Shown: positions 33,131 to 41,841, numbered from the stretch's first letter. The stretch: 64,000 nt of DNA from JBJYIN01 sp046237015 (GCF_046237015.1 NZ_JBJYIN010000006.1:211395-275394), one strand, 5' to 3'. Notes: generated by a model not told the origin, from the sequence alone. Made by a program: numbers and translations.

Positions 33131-33519
33131 TGCTGAGTTATTGCCTGCTAGTGACTGGGCCTGCTTATGGTACACAGCAGGCGAGTAGCGCGTTTCAGTT
33201 CGCACAGGCGGTATTAGCGGAAGGTCATCGGTTGGAAAGCGTGTTTTTCTATCGCGAAGGTGTGTTGAATGCTAACCAACTGACATCACCCGCGAATGAT
33301 GAATTCGATCTTGTTCGAGCCTGGCAACAACTGGGGCTGGAGTATGATGTGGCTCTTAACGTGTGCATTGCGGCGGCGTTAAGGCGCGGTGTCACGGATG
33401 AGCAGCAGGCTGAATTGCTTAAGTTAGGTCACGCTAATTTACAAGCCGGATTTACGCTCAGTGGCTTGGGTGAATTGGCTCAGTCGGTGCTGGAATGCGA
33501 TCGTGTTATGCAGTTTTAA
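33130..33519 (+). CDS. tusD: Sulfur-relay subunit TusD
   Basis: Subunit of the TusBCD complex that passes persulfide sulfur from TusA to TusE for 2-thiolation of U34 in tRNA-Lys, Glu and Gln by MnmA. The active cysteine is C79 in YDVALNVCIAAALRRG. The DsrE fold starts with YCLLVTGPAYGTQQASSAFQ. It has 129 residues. It overlaps yheO by one base and precedes tusC by 19 bases. Confidence 0.95.
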   Translation: MLSYCLLVTGPAYGTQQASSAFQFAQAVLAEGHRLESVFFYREGVLNANQLTSPANDEFDLVRAWQQLGLEYDVALNVCIAAALRRGVTDEQQAELLKLGHANLQAGFTLSGLGELAQSVLECDRVMQF

Positions 33520-33538
33520 TCTGTTTTAAGGTAGCGTC

Positions 33539-33898
33539 ATGAAGCGTGTTGCTTTTGTTTTTAGTCATTCGCCTCACGGCAGCGCCTCTGGACGGGAGGG
33601 GCTGGACGCGCTTTTAGCTATGTCCGCATTAACTGAAGATATCGGCGTGTTTTTTATCGGTGATGGGGTCTTGCAACTGATGCCAGCACAGCAGCCTGAA
33701 AAAATACTGATGCGTAACTACATTGCAACGTTTGGCGTATTGCCGCTTTATGATATTGAAAACTGCTATGCATGTGAAACGTCAATACGACAACGTGGCA
33801 TTAGTGTAGAAACGAATTGGATTCTGGGCGTTGAATTATTATCGCCAGATGCTTTGTGCAATAAGTTGACCGACTACCATTCTGTTCTTACATTTTAG
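33539..33898 (+). CDS. tusC: Sulfur-relay subunit TusC
   Basis: 119-residue DsrF-like subunit of the TusBCD heterohexamer. The start KRVAFVFSHSPHGSASGREG is typical, and LLAMSALTEDIGVFFIGDGV follows. It is structural rather than catalytic in E. coli. AAGGTAG lies upstream of the ATG. Confidence 0.94.
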   Translation: MKRVAFVFSHSPHGSASGREGLDALLAMSALTEDIGVFFIGDGVLQLMPAQQPEKILMRNYIATFGVLPLYDIENCYACETSIRQRGISVETNWILGVELLSPDALCNKLTDYHSVLTF

Positions 33899-33916
33899 CG
33901 ACAGGTTTTTCATTAT

Positions 33917-34204
33917 ATGTTGCACACGCTTTCCCATTCTCCTTATCAAAGTGACATGGATGCGCTTTTGCGCTATCTGAGACCTGGCGATGTATTGGTT
34001 TTAATGCAAGATGGTGTGATTGCCGCTCTGGCTGGAACCACTTTCGTAAAGCAAATTCATGATTTATCTATTCCCTTGTATGTCCTTAGAAATGATGCTG
34101 AAGCGAGGGGCGTTTCTGAACAAATTTCCTGTGACTCCATATACATTGACTATAATCAGTTTGTTCGATTAACGGTGCAACATTCGCAACAGCTGGCTTG
34201 GTAG
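33917..34204 (+). CDS. tusB: Sulfur-relay subunit TusB
   Basis: 95-residue DsrH-like subunit completing TusBCD. Landmarks: MLHTLSHSPYQSDMDALLRY and GDVLVLMQDGVIAAL. It is last in the tus series, followed by the str promoter. Compact spacing suggests one yheO-tusDCB transcript. Confidence 0.93.
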   Translation: MLHTLSHSPYQSDMDALLRYLRPGDVLVLMQDGVIAALAGTTFVKQIHDLSIPLYVLRNDAEARGVSEQISCDSIYIDYNQFVRLTVQHSQQLAW

Positions 34205-34225
34205 CAGTGATTTTTTGACTATTTC

Positions 34226-34254
34226 TTGACTCCTTACACGGCCAGCCCTAAAAT
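34226..34254 (+). promoter_or_regulatory. str operon promoter
   Basis: TTGACT, 17-base spacer, TAAAAT: a near-consensus sigma-70 promoter, 82 bases before rpsL. The GC-rich stretch after -10 fits stringent control. Confidence 0.8.
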
Positions 34255-34335
34255 TCTGCGTCCTCATACTTTGCCTTGCGCATGCATGAGACGATTTATT
34301 ACGTGTTTACGAAGCAAAAACCAGGAGCTTTTTGA

Positions 34336-34710
34336 ATGGCAACAATTAACCAGCTGGTACGCAAACCACGCTCCCTGAAAGTTGCGAAAAGCAACGTTCC
34401 GGCGCTGGAAGCCTGCCCGCAGAAACGTGGCGTATGTACTCGTGTATATACCACCACTCCAAAGAAACCGAACTCCGCACTGCGTAAAGTATGTCGTGTT
34501 CGTTTAACTAACGGTTTTGAAGTTACCTCCTATATCGGTGGTGAAGGTCATAACCTACAGGAACACTCCGTGATCCTGATCCGTGGCGGTCGTGTTAAAG
34601 ACCTGCCAGGTGTGCGTTACCACACCGTTCGTGGTGCGCTGGACTGCTCAGGTGTTAAAGACCGTAAGCAATCCCGTTCCAAGTATGGCGTGAAGAAGCC
34701 AAAGGCTTAA
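34336..34710 (+). CDS. rpsL: 30S ribosomal protein S12
   Basis: Decoding-centre protein of the small subunit. The loop TTTPKKPNSALRKVCRVR carries K43/K44, and GGRVKDLPGVRYH carries the second streptomycin-relevant Lys; both are the sensitive wild-type residues, so no target resistance is expected. D89 in VKDLPG is the beta-methylthiolation site in E. coli. It has 124 residues. First gene of the str operon, with AGGAG upstream. Confidence 0.99.
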   Translation: MATINQLVRKPRSLKVAKSNVPALEACPQKRGVCTRVYTTTPKKPNSALRKVCRVRLTNGFEVTSYIGGEGHNLQEHSVILIRGGRVKDLPGVRYHTVRGALDCSGVKDRKQSRSKYGVKKPKA

Positions 34711-34806
34711 TGGTTCTCCGTTAAGTAAGGCCAAACGTTTTAACTTAAATGTCAAACTAAACTCGTAGAGTTTTGGACAATCCTGAATTAACAACGGAGT
34801 ATTTCC
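34711..34806 (+). promoter_or_regulatory. rpsL-rpsG intercistronic S7 feedback site
   Basis: The 96-base gap appears nearly identical to the E. coli segment in which S7 binds its own mRNA and represses rpsG and fusA translation. CTCCGTT near the start can pair with AACGGAG near the end, closing the structure over the rpsG ribosome-binding site. Based on recalled E. coli sequence. Confidence 0.65.
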
Positions 34807-35277
34807 ATGCCACGTCGTCGCGTCATTGGTCAACGTAAAATTCTGCCGGATCCTAAGTTCGGATCAGAGCTGTTGGCCAAATTTGTAAATATCCTGATGG
34901 TAGATGGTAAAAAATCTACTGCTGAAGCAATCGTCTATACCGCGCTGGAGACCCTGGCTCAGCGTTCTGGTAAAGATCATCTGGAAGCTTTTGAAGTAGC
35001 TCTGGACAACGTTCGCCCGACTGTCGAAGTTAAGTCGCGCCGCGTTGGTGGTTCTACTTATCAGGTACCAGTTGAAGTCCGTCCGGTTCGCCGTAATGCC
35101 TTGGCAATGCGTTGGATCGTTGAAGCTGCTCGTAAACGCGGTGATAAATCTATGGCTTTACGCCTGGCGAACGAACTTTCTGATGCAGCAGAAAACAAAG
35201 GTACTGCTGTTAAGAAACGTGAAGACGTTCACCGTATGGCCGAAGCCAACAAGGCGTTCGCTCACTACCGTTGGTAA
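34807..35277 (+). CDS. rpsG: 30S ribosomal protein S7
   Basis: Primary 16S-binding protein of the 30S head and E/P-site contact; also the str operon autogenous repressor. It opens PRRRVIGQRKILPDPKFGSE and includes the beta-hairpin SRRVGGSTYQVPVEVRP. It has 156 residues, the form found in most enterobacteria (E. coli K-12 has an extended tail). CGGAG lies before the ATG. Confidence 0.99.
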   Translation: MPRRRVIGQRKILPDPKFGSELLAKFVNILMVDGKKSTAEAIVYTALETLAQRSGKDHLEAFEVALDNVRPTVEVKSRRVGGSTYQVPVEVRPVRRNALAMRWIVEAARKRGDKSMALRLANELSDAAENKGTAVKKREDVHRMAEANKAFAHYRW

Positions 35278-35298
35278 TCCCTTCGCTGTAGTCATGCT

Positions 35299-35335
35299 AA
35301 CCAAGCGGGCGCTGAATAGCCAACCCGCTTGGGTT
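35299..35335 (+). other. Stem-loop between rpsG and fusA
   Basis: AACCAAGCGGG pairs with CCCGCTTGGGTT with one bulged base. It sits 21 bases after rpsG. No T-run, so probably a processing or attenuating structure in the str mRNA. Confidence 0.45.
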
Positions 35336-35370
35336 AACTAATTGAACGCCCTAGTAAATAGAGGATACAA

Positions 35371-37485
35371 ATGGCTCGTACAACACCCATCGCACGCTAC
35401 CGTAATATCGGTATCAGTGCGCACATCGACGCCGGTAAAACCACTACTACCGAACGTATTCTGTTCTACACCGGTGTAAACCACAAAATCGGTGAAGTTC
35501 ATGATGGCGCAGCCACTATGGACTGGATGGAACAGGAGCAGGAACGTGGTATTACTATCACTTCCGCAGCGACTACTGCATTCTGGTCAGGTATGGCTAA
35601 GCAGTATGAACCGCATCGCGTAAACATCATCGACACCCCAGGACACGTTGACTTCACTATCGAAGTAGAACGTTCCATGCGTGTACTCGACGGTGCGGTA
35701 ATGGTTTACTGCGCAGTTGGTGGTGTTCAGCCGCAGTCTGAAACCGTATGGCGTCAGGCAAACAAATATAAAGTTCCACGCATTGCGTTCGTTAACAAAA
35801 TGGACCGCATGGGTGCAAACTTCCTGAAAGTTGTTGGTCAGATCAAAACCCGTCTGGGTGCGAATCCTGTTCCGTTGCAACTGGCGATTGGTGCTGAAGA
35901 AGCATTCACCGGCGTTGTTGACCTGGTGAAAATGAAAGCCATCAACTGGAATGAGGCCGATGCAGGTGTCACCTTCACTTATGAAGACATCCCGGCTGAT
36001 ATGCAGGAACTGGCTGAAGAATGGCATCAGAACCTGATTGAATCCGCAGCAGAAGCGTCTGAAGAGCTGATGGAAAAATACCTGGGTGGTGAAGAACTGA
36101 CTGAAGAAGAGATCAAAAAAGCTCTGCGTCAGCGTGTTCTGAACAACGAAATCATCCTGGTAACCTGTGGTTCTGCATTTAAGAACAAAGGTGTGCAGGC
36201 GATGCTGGATGCGGTAATTGATTACCTGCCAGCGCCGACTGACGTACCTGCGATCAACGGCCTTTTGGATGACGGTAAAGATACGCCGGCTGAGCGTCAT
36301 GCTAGCGATGACGAGCCGTTTGCGGCACTGGCATTCAAAATCGCTACCGACCCGTTTGTGGGTAACCTGACGTTCTTCCGCGTGTATTCCGGTGTGGTTA
36401 ACTCTGGTGATACCGTATTGAACTCCGTGAAAGCGGCTCGTGAACGTTTTGGTCGTATCGTACAGATGCACGCCAACAAACGTGAAGAAATCAAAGAAGT
36501 TCGTGCGGGCGATATCGCTGCAGCTATCGGTCTGAAAGACGTTACAACGGGTGATACCCTGTGTGACCCAGAATCACCGATCATTCTGGAGCGTATGGAA
36601 TTCCCAGAGCCGGTAATCTCCATCGCAGTAGAACCGAAAACCAAAGCTGACCAGGAAAAAATGGGCCTTGCTTTGGGTCGTCTGGCGAAGGAAGACCCGT
36701 CTTTCCGCGTATGGACTGATGAAGAGTCTAACCAGACTATCATCGCTGGTATGGGTGAGTTGCACCTCGATATCATCGTCGACCGTATGAAACGTGAATT
36801 TAACGTTGAAGCGAACGTCGGTAAACCTCAGGTTGCTTATCGTGAAGCGATTCGTGCGAAAGTTACCGATATTGAAGGTAAACACGCCAAGCAGTCTGGT
36901 GGTCGTGGTCAGTACGGTCACGTGGTTATCGACCTGTATCCGCTGGAGCCGGGCTCAAATCCGAAAGGCTACGAGTTCATCAACGACATTAAAGGTGGTG
37001 TTATTCCTGGCGAATACATCCCTGCCGTTGATAAAGGTATTCAGGAACAGCTGAAAGCTGGTCCGTTGGCTGGCTACCCTGTGGTTGATCTCGGTGTGCG
37101 TTTGCACTTCGGTTCTTACCATGACGTTGACTCCTCTGAATTGGCGTTTAAACTGGCTGCTTCTATTGCCTTTAAAGATGGCTTTAAGAAAGCACAGCCT
37201 GTTCTGCTTGAGCCGATCATGAAGGTTGAAGTTGAAACGCCGGAAGAGAACACGGGTGACGTCATCGGTGACCTTAGTCGTCGTCGTGGTCTGCTGCGTG
37301 GTCAGGAATCCAACGTGACTGGCGTTGTGATTCACGCTGAAGTTCCGCTGTCTGAAATGTTCGGATACGCAACTCAACTGCGTTCTCTGACCAAAGGCCG
37401 TGCTTCTTACTCCATGGAGTTCCTGAAGTACGACGATGCGCCGAACAATGTTGCTCAGGCCGTAATCGAAGCCCGTGGTAAATAA
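35371..37485 (+). CDS. fusA: Elongation factor G
   Basis: GTPase that drives translocation and, with RRF, ribosome recycling. G1 is AHIDAGKTTT (17-26), G2 RGITITSAATTAF, G3 DTPGHVDF and G4 NKMDRMGANF. Domain IV (about 480-600) has GGRGQYGHVVIDLYP and the tip segment with GVIPGEYIPAVDKG. The 704 residues equal E. coli. No fusidic-acid resistance change can be judged by eye. Third gene of the str operon. Confidence 0.99.
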   Translation: MARTTPIARYRNIGISAHIDAGKTTTTERILFYTGVNHKIGEVHDGAATMDWMEQEQERGITITSAATTAFWSGMAKQYEPHRVNIIDTPGHVDFTIEVERSMRVLDGAVMVYCAVGGVQPQSETVWRQANKYKVPRIAFVNKMDRMGANFLKVVGQIKTRLGANPVPLQLAIGAEEAFTGVVDLVKMKAINWNEADAGVTFTYEDIPADMQELAEEWHQNLIESAAEASEELMEKYLGGEELTEEEIKKALRQRVLNNEIILVTCGSAFKNKGVQAMLDAVIDYLPAPTDVPAINGLLDDGKDTPAERHASDDEPFAALAFKIATDPFVGNLTFFRVYSGVVNSGDTVLNSVKAARERFGRIVQMHANKREEIKEVRAGDIAAAIGLKDVTTGDTLCDPESPIILERMEFPEPVISIAVEPKTKADQEKMGLALGRLAKEDPSFRVWTDEESNQTIIAGMGELHLDIIVDRMKREFNVEANVGKPQVAYREAIRAKVTDIEGKHAKQSGGRGQYGHVVIDLYPLEPGSNPKGYEFINDIKGGVIPGEYIPAVDKGIQEQLKAGPLAGYPVVDLGVRLHFGSYHDVDSSELAFKLAASIAFKDGFKKAQPVLLEPIMKVEVETPEENTGDVIGDLSRRRGLLRGQESNVTGVVIHAEVPLSEMFGYATQLRSLTKGRASYSMEFLKYDDAPNNVAQAVIEARGK

Positions 37486-37512
37486 GCCTCAGGGTTAAAA
37501 CCAAAATCCCGT

Positions 37513-37534
37513 GCTCTCTCCATAGGGGGAGAGC
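37513..37534 (+). other. Stem-loop between fusA and tufA
   Basis: GCTCTCTCC pairs with GGGGAGAGC around an ATAG loop. It ends 21 bases before the tufA GTG. A similar hairpin precedes tufA in E. coli; it may tune tufA expression. Confidence 0.55.
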
Positions 37535-37555
37535 ATTTGAGTAAGGAATATCGCC

Positions 37556-38740
37556 GTGTCTAAAGAAAAATTTGAACGTACAAAACCCCATGTTAACGTC
37601 GGTACTATCGGCCACGTTGACCATGGTAAAACGACTCTGACTGCTGCAATCACTACCGTTCTGGCAAAAACCTACGGTGGTAACGCACGTGCATTCGATC
37701 AGATCGATAATGCGCCAGAAGAAAAAGCTCGTGGTATCACCATCAACACCTCTCACGTTGAATATGATACGCCGACTCGCCACTATGCTCACGTTGACTG
37801 CCCAGGACACGCCGACTATGTGAAAAACATGATCACCGGTGCTGCGCAGATGGACGGCGCGATCCTGGTTGTTGCTGCGACTGACGGCCCAATGCCTCAG
37901 ACTCGTGAGCACATCCTGCTGGGTCGTCAGGTTGGCGTTCCATACATCATCGTGTTCCTGAACAAATGTGACATGGTTGATGATGAAGAGCTGCTGGAAC
38001 TGGTTGAGATGGAAGTGCGTGAACTGCTGTCTCAGTACGATTTCCCAGGCGATGATACGCCTATCGTTCGTGGTTCAGCGCTGAAAGCGTTGGAAGGCGA
38101 AGCTGAATGGGAAGCAAAAATTGTTGAGTTGGCTGAACACCTGGATTCTTATATCCCAGAACCAGAGCGTGCAATTGACAAGCCGTTCCTGCTGCCAATC
38201 GAAGACGTATTCTCTATCTCTGGTCGTGGTACCGTTGTTACCGGTCGTGTAGAACGTGGGATCATTAAAGTTGGTGAAGAAGTTGAAATCGTTGGTATCA
38301 AAGATACGACAAAAACGACTTGTACTGGCGTAGAAATGTTCCGCAAACTGCTGGACGAAGGTCGTGCTGGTGAGAACGTTGGTGTTCTGCTGCGTGGTAC
38401 TAAGCGTGATGACGTAGAACGTGGTCAGGTACTGGCTAAACCAGGTTCAATCAAACCTCATACTCAGTTCGAGTCTGAAGTATATATCCTGAGCAAAGAT
38501 GAAGGCGGTCGTCATACTCCGTTCTTCAAAGGCTACCGTCCTCAGTTCTACTTCCGTACCACTGACGTCACGGGTACCATTGAACTGCCAGAAGGCGTTG
38601 AAATGGTTATGCCTGGCGACAATATCAAGATGGTAGTAAACCTGATTGCTCCGATCGCGATGGACGATGGTTTACGTTTCGCTATCCGTGAAGGCGGCCG
38701 TACTGTTGGTGCGGGCGTTGTTGCTAAGGTTATCGCTTAA
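37556..38740 (+). CDS. tufA: Elongation factor Tu
   Basis: Delivers aminoacyl-tRNA to the ribosome. G1 is GHVDHGKTTL (residues 19-28), the switch I segment has RGITINTSHVEYDT, G3 is DCPGHADY and G4 NKCDMVDDEE. Domains 2 and 3 complete 394 residues. The start is GTG at 37556 (AAGGA upstream), as in E. coli tufA. Last gene of the str operon and followed by a strong terminator. A second tuf copy elsewhere is likely but not in this window. Confidence 0.99.
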   Translation: MSKEKFERTKPHVNVGTIGHVDHGKTTLTAAITTVLAKTYGGNARAFDQIDNAPEEKARGITINTSHVEYDTPTRHYAHVDCPGHADYVKNMITGAAQMDGAILVVAATDGPMPQTREHILLGRQVGVPYIIVFLNKCDMVDDEELLELVEMEVRELLSQYDFPGDDTPIVRGSALKALEGEAEWEAKIVELAEHLDSYIPEPERAIDKPFLLPIEDVFSISGRGTVVTGRVERGIIKVGEEVEIVGIKDTTKTTCTGVEMFRKLLDEGRAGENVGVLLRGTKRDDVERGQVLAKPGSIKPHTQFESEVYILSKDEGGRHTPFFKGYRPQFYFRTTDVTGTIELPEGVEMVMPGDNIKMVVNLIAPIAMDDGLRFAIREGGRTVGAGVVAKVIA

Positions 38741-38761
38741 TTGTAGATAAACCTAAGCATG

Positions 38762-38787
38762 AAAAAGGCACTTCGGTGCCTTTTTTT
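38762..38787 (+). terminator. str operon terminator
   Basis: AAAAAGGCAC and GTGCCTTTTT closed by a TTCG tetraloop, with the T-run reaching 38787. A very stable intrinsic terminator after tufA. Confidence 0.95.
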
Positions 38788-38815
38788 ATACCCAATATTT
38801 AAATGTGAATTGAAA

Positions 38816-38830
38816 TGAAAACTATTATTA
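38816..38830. promoter_or_regulatory. Candidate Fur box upstream of bfd
   Basis: TGAAAAC-T-ATTATTA matches 11 of 14 positions of the 7-1-7 Fur consensus TGATAAT-N-ATTATCA. It lies 55 bp before bfd, an iron-repressed gene in related bacteria. Confidence 0.45.
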
Positions 38831-38885
38831 TTTACAATACTGGCATTGGTTAAAAAACATCCGCGATAATGGTGAGTCATTCGGT

Positions 38886-39080
38886 ATGTATGTGTGTTTG
38901 TGCAATGCGATCTCTGACAAAGTCATTCGTAACGTAGTTCGACAGTATCAACCTCAATCTTTGCAGCAGTTACGTAAACTGGTCCCTGTCGGGACAGATT
39001 GTGGCAAATGCATTCGTCAGACGCGTGTCATTTTCGAAGAGGAACAAGCAAAAATTCCTGATATGTATGAAGTAGCATAA
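38886..39080 (+). CDS. bfd: Bacterioferritin-associated ferredoxin
   Basis: Small [2Fe-2S] protein that reduces the Bfr core to release iron. The cluster ligands C4, C6 (YVCLCNAIS) and C39, C42 (GTDCGKCIRQ) have the Bfd spacing. It has 64 residues. Immediately upstream of bfr with a Fur-like box before it, which suggests induction when iron is scarce. Confidence 0.97.
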   Translation: MYVCLCNAISDKVIRNVVRQYQPQSLQQLRKLVPVGTDCGKCIRQTRVIFEEEQAKIPDMYEVA

Positions 39081-39152
39081 AATGTAGGGTCGTTTTTTTG
39101 ACTCTCTGCCTACCGGTTCTACACTTTAAGAACTGGAGCGGAGGAGTGTGTC

Positions 39153-39626
39153 ATGAAAGGCGATAAAAAAGTTATTACTCATCTCAACAAGCTATTGGGC
39201 AACGAGCTGGTAGCCATCAACCAATATTTTCTTCATGCCCGAATGTTTAAAAACTGGGGCCTAACCCGTCTTAACGATCACGAATATCATGAGTCTATTG
39301 ACGAGATGAAGCACGCGGATCGCTATATCGAACGAATCTTGTTTCTTGAAGGTATCCCAAATCTGCAAGATTTGGGCAAGCTGAATATCGGAGAAGATGT
39401 TGAAGAAATCTTGCGTTCCGATCTTCAACTGGAACTGGATGGCGCAAAGAATCTGCGTGAGGCGATTGCCTACGCTGATTCAGTGCATGACTACGTCAGC
39501 AGGGATTTAATGATAGAAATTCTTGCCGATGAAGAAGGGCACATTGACTGGTTGGAAACTGAGTTGGATTTGATTACGCGCCTTGGTATACAAAACTATC
39601 TTCAAACTCAGTTAAAATCTGAGTAG
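39153..39626 (+). CDS. bfr: Bacterioferritin
   Basis: Haem-containing iron-storage protein forming a 24-mer. Ferroxidase ligands E18, E51, H54, E94, E127 and H130 are present at the standard positions, as is haem ligand M52 (DEMKHADRY). It has 157 residues. GGAGGAG-type ribosome-binding site upstream. It is downstream of bfd with its own likely promoter in the 72-base gap. Confidence 0.98.
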   Translation: MKGDKKVITHLNKLLGNELVAINQYFLHARMFKNWGLTRLNDHEYHESIDEMKHADRYIERILFLEGIPNLQDLGKLNIGEDVEEILRSDLQLELDGAKNLREAIAYADSVHDYVSRDLMIEILADEEGHIDWLETELDLITRLGIQNYLQTQLKSE

Positions 39627-39654
39627 CGCTGTCTGCCATAATGCCGCATGCCTG

Positions 39655-39702
39655 AATACGGTCAGGGTTGATACGTGATACGCATTATCCTGACCGTATT
39701 TT
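39655..39702 (+). terminator. bfr terminator
   Basis: AATACGGTCAGG and CCTGACCGTATT form a perfect 12-bp stem around 22 bases, followed by TT and A/T-rich sequence. Good position for ending bfr, though the T-run is short. Confidence 0.65.
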
Positions 39703-39722
39703 AAATCATTTTATCCTGCTTG

Positions 39723-39750
39723 TTGCTTCCCCAGCCAATTTGCGTATAAT
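39723..39750 (+). promoter_or_regulatory. S10 operon promoter
   Basis: TTGCTT, 16-base spacer GCG-ended, and a perfect TATAAT at 39745-39750 followed by GCGCG, a discriminator typical of stringently controlled ribosomal promoters. Confidence 0.75.
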
Positions 39751-39933
39751 GCGCGAGCTTGCCGAAATAAGGCTAGCCTGATTCAATCTGAATCAGAAGG
39801 CCAATATTCATTTACTGGCCTAAACAATACTCCCGATATGGGAGTTATGTGCTGACGATTACACTCCCCCATCAATCGAAATGGGTGTGAGGAGTAATCA
39901 TTTACGTTTATAAATAATTGGAGCTCTGGTCTC
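39751..39933 (+). promoter_or_regulatory. S10 leader (L4 attenuation/translation control)
   Basis: About 180-base untranslated leader in which L4 is known to cause NusA-dependent attenuation and block rpsJ translation. Stems visible include CTGATTCA/TGAATCAG (39778-39796), ACTCCCGATATGGGAGT, and a larger hairpin from ACTCCCCCAT to the region before rpsJ. It follows the enterobacterial layout; pairing was done by eye. Confidence 0.7.
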
Positions 39934-40245
39934 ATGCAGAACCAAAGAATCCGTATCCGCCTGAAAGCGTTTGATCATCGTCTGATCGATCAATCAACCG
40001 CGGAAATCGTCGAGACTGCTAAGCGCACTGGTGCGCAAGTCCGTGGTCCGATCCCGCTGCCGACCCGCAAAGAGCGCTTTACCGTTCTGATTTCTCCGCA
40101 CGTCAACAAAGATGCGCGCGATCAGTATGAGATTCGCACTCACAAGCGTCTGGTTGACATCGTTGAGCCAACCGAGAAAACCGTTGATGCTCTGATGCGT
40201 CTGGATCTGGCTGCTGGTGTAGACGTGCAGATCAGCCTGGGTTAA
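39934..40245 (+). CDS. rpsJ: 30S ribosomal protein S10 / NusE
   Basis: Head protein of the 30S subunit; as NusE, it joins NusB on boxA RNA for rRNA antitermination, relevant to the boxA at the end of this window. It opens [20 protein letters not shown] and has [20 protein letters not shown] as the ribosome-binding loop. It has 103 residues. First gene of the S10 operon, GGAG upstream. Confidence 0.99.
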
Positions 40246-40277
40246 TCAGGTCATTGAGCGATTGAGAGGTTGAAACA

Positions 40278-40907
40278 ATGATTGGTTTAGTCGGTAAAAA
40301 AGTGGGCATGACCCGTATCTTCACTGAAGATGGCGTATCTATCCCCGTAACCGTTATCGAAATTGAAGCGAACCGCGTCACTCAGGTTAAAGACCTGGCT
40401 AACGACGGTTACCGCGCTGTGCAGGTAACTACCGGTGCTAAAAAAGCAAACCGTGTTACCAAACCAGAAGCAGGTCACTTTGCTAAAGCTGGCGTAGAAG
40501 CTGGCCGTACCTTGCGTGAATTCCGTCTGTCTGAAGGCGAAGAGTTTACTGTAGGTCAGAGCATTAGCGTTGAAATTTTCGCAGACGTTAAAAAAGTAGA
40601 CGTTACTGGTACTTCTAAAGGTAAAGGATTTGCTGGCACAGTTAAGCGCTGGAATTTCCGTACTCAGGATGCTACTCACGGTAACTCCTTGTCTCACCGT
40701 GTTCCGGGTTCTATCGGTCAAAACCAGACTCCGGGCAAAGTGTTCAAAGGCAAGAAAATGGCAGGCCAACTGGGTAACGAACGTGTAACCGTTCAGAGCC
40801 TGGATGTTGTGCGTGTTGACGCTGAGCGCAACCTGCTGCTGGTTAAAGGTGCTGTTCCGGGAGCTACCGGTAGCGACCTGATCGTTAAACCAGCTGTGAA
40901 GGCGTGA
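40278..40907 (+). CDS. rplC: 50S ribosomal protein L3
   Basis: Early assembly protein near the peptidyl transferase centre. Q150 in SIGQNQTPGKVFKGKKMAG is the site methylated by PrmB in E. coli. It has 209 residues. 32-base gap after rpsJ; AGAGG before the ATG. Confidence 0.99.
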   Translation: MIGLVGKKVGMTRIFTEDGVSIPVTVIEIEANRVTQVKDLANDGYRAVQVTTGAKKANRVTKPEAGHFAKAGVEAGRTLREFRLSEGEEFTVGQSISVEIFADVKKVDVTGTSKGKGFAGTVKRWNFRTQDATHGNSLSHRVPGSIGQNQTPGKVFKGKKMAGQLGNERVTVQSLDVVRVDAERNLLLVKGAVPGATGSDLIVKPAVKA

Positions 40908-40917
40908 GGAGATAGCA

Positions 40918-41523
40918 ATGGAATTAGTATTGAAAGACGCGCAAAGCGCGCTGACTGTTTCCGAAACTACCTTCGGTCGTGATTTCAACGAAGCGCTGGT
41001 ACACCAGGTTGTTGTTGCTTATGCAGCAGGTGCCCGTCAAGGTACTCGCGCCCAGAAGACCCGTGCTGAAGTAACTGGTTCCGGTAAAAAACCTTGGCGT
41101 CAGAAAGGTACTGGCCGTGCGCGTTCAGGTTCTATCAAGAGCCCGATCTGGCGTTCCGGTGGTGTGACCTTCGCTGCTAAGCCTCAGGACCACAGTCAGA
41201 AAGTTAACAAAAAGATGTACCGCGGCGCGCTGAAAAGCATTCTGTCCGAACTGGTACGTCAAGATCGTCTGATCGTTGTCGAGAAGTTTTCTGTAGAAGC
41301 GCCTAAAACTAAGCTGCTGGCTCAGAAACTGAAAGACATGGCGCTGGAAGACGTGCTGATTATCACCGGTGAGCTGGATGAAAATCTGTTCCTGGCTGCG
41401 CGTAACCTGTACAAGGTTGACGTGCGTGATGCAGCAGCAATCGACCCAGTTAGCCTGATCGCCTTCGACAAAGTCGTTATGACTGCTGACGCTGTTAAGC
41501 AAGTTGAGGAGATGCTGGCATGA
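40918..41523 (+). CDS. rplD: 50S ribosomal protein L4
   Basis: Lines the exit tunnel and is the autogenous regulator of the S10 operon, acting on the leader at 39751. The tunnel extension is rich in Arg/Lys/Gly (GSGKKPWRQKGTGRARSGSI). It has 201 residues. The stop overlaps rplW by 4 bases. Confidence 0.99.
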   Translation: MELVLKDAQSALTVSETTFGRDFNEALVHQVVVAYAAGARQGTRAQKTRAEVTGSGKKPWRQKGTGRARSGSIKSPIWRSGGVTFAAKPQDHSQKVNKKMYRGALKSILSELVRQDRLIVVEKFSVEAPKTKLLAQKLKDMALEDVLIITGELDENLFLAARNLYKVDVRDAAAIDPVSLIAFDKVVMTADAVKQVEEMLA

Positions 41524-41822
41524 TCCGTGAAGAACGTCTGCTGAAAGTTTTGCGCGCGCCGCACGTTTCTGAAAAAGCGTCTACTGCGATGGAAAAGAAC
41601 AACACCATCGTTCTCAAAGTTGCTAAAGACGCGACTAAGGCAGAAATCAAAGCTGCTGTACAGAAACTGTTTGAAGTCGAAGTCAATGATGTTCGCACCT
41701 TAGTAGTTAAAGGAAAAGTGAAACGTCATGGACAGCGTATCGGTCGTCGTAGCGACTGGAAAAAAGCTTACGTCACCCTGAAAGAAGGCCAGAATCTGGA
41801 CTTCATCGGCGGCGCAGAGTAA
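41520..41822 (+). CDS. rplW: 50S ribosomal protein L23
   Basis: Exit-tunnel rim protein that docks trigger factor and SRP. The conserved VSEKASTAMEKNNTIVLKV and the loop VKGKVKRHGQRIGRRSDWKK are visible. It has 100 residues. ATGA overlap with rplD. Confidence 0.99.
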   Translation: MIREERLLKVLRAPHVSEKASTAMEKNNTIVLKVAKDATKAEIKAAVQKLFEVEVNDVRTLVVKGKVKRHGQRIGRRSDWKKAYVTLKEGQNLDFIGGAE

Positions 41823-41841
41823 GTCGGAGGAGTAAAGAACA

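Larger units (their letters stand above)
39627..39933. other. bfr-rpsJ intergenic region
   Basis: 307 bases holding the bfr terminator, the S10 promoter and the structured S10 leader, each listed separately. E. coli has prepilin-peptidase genes here; none remain. Confidence 0.8.
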
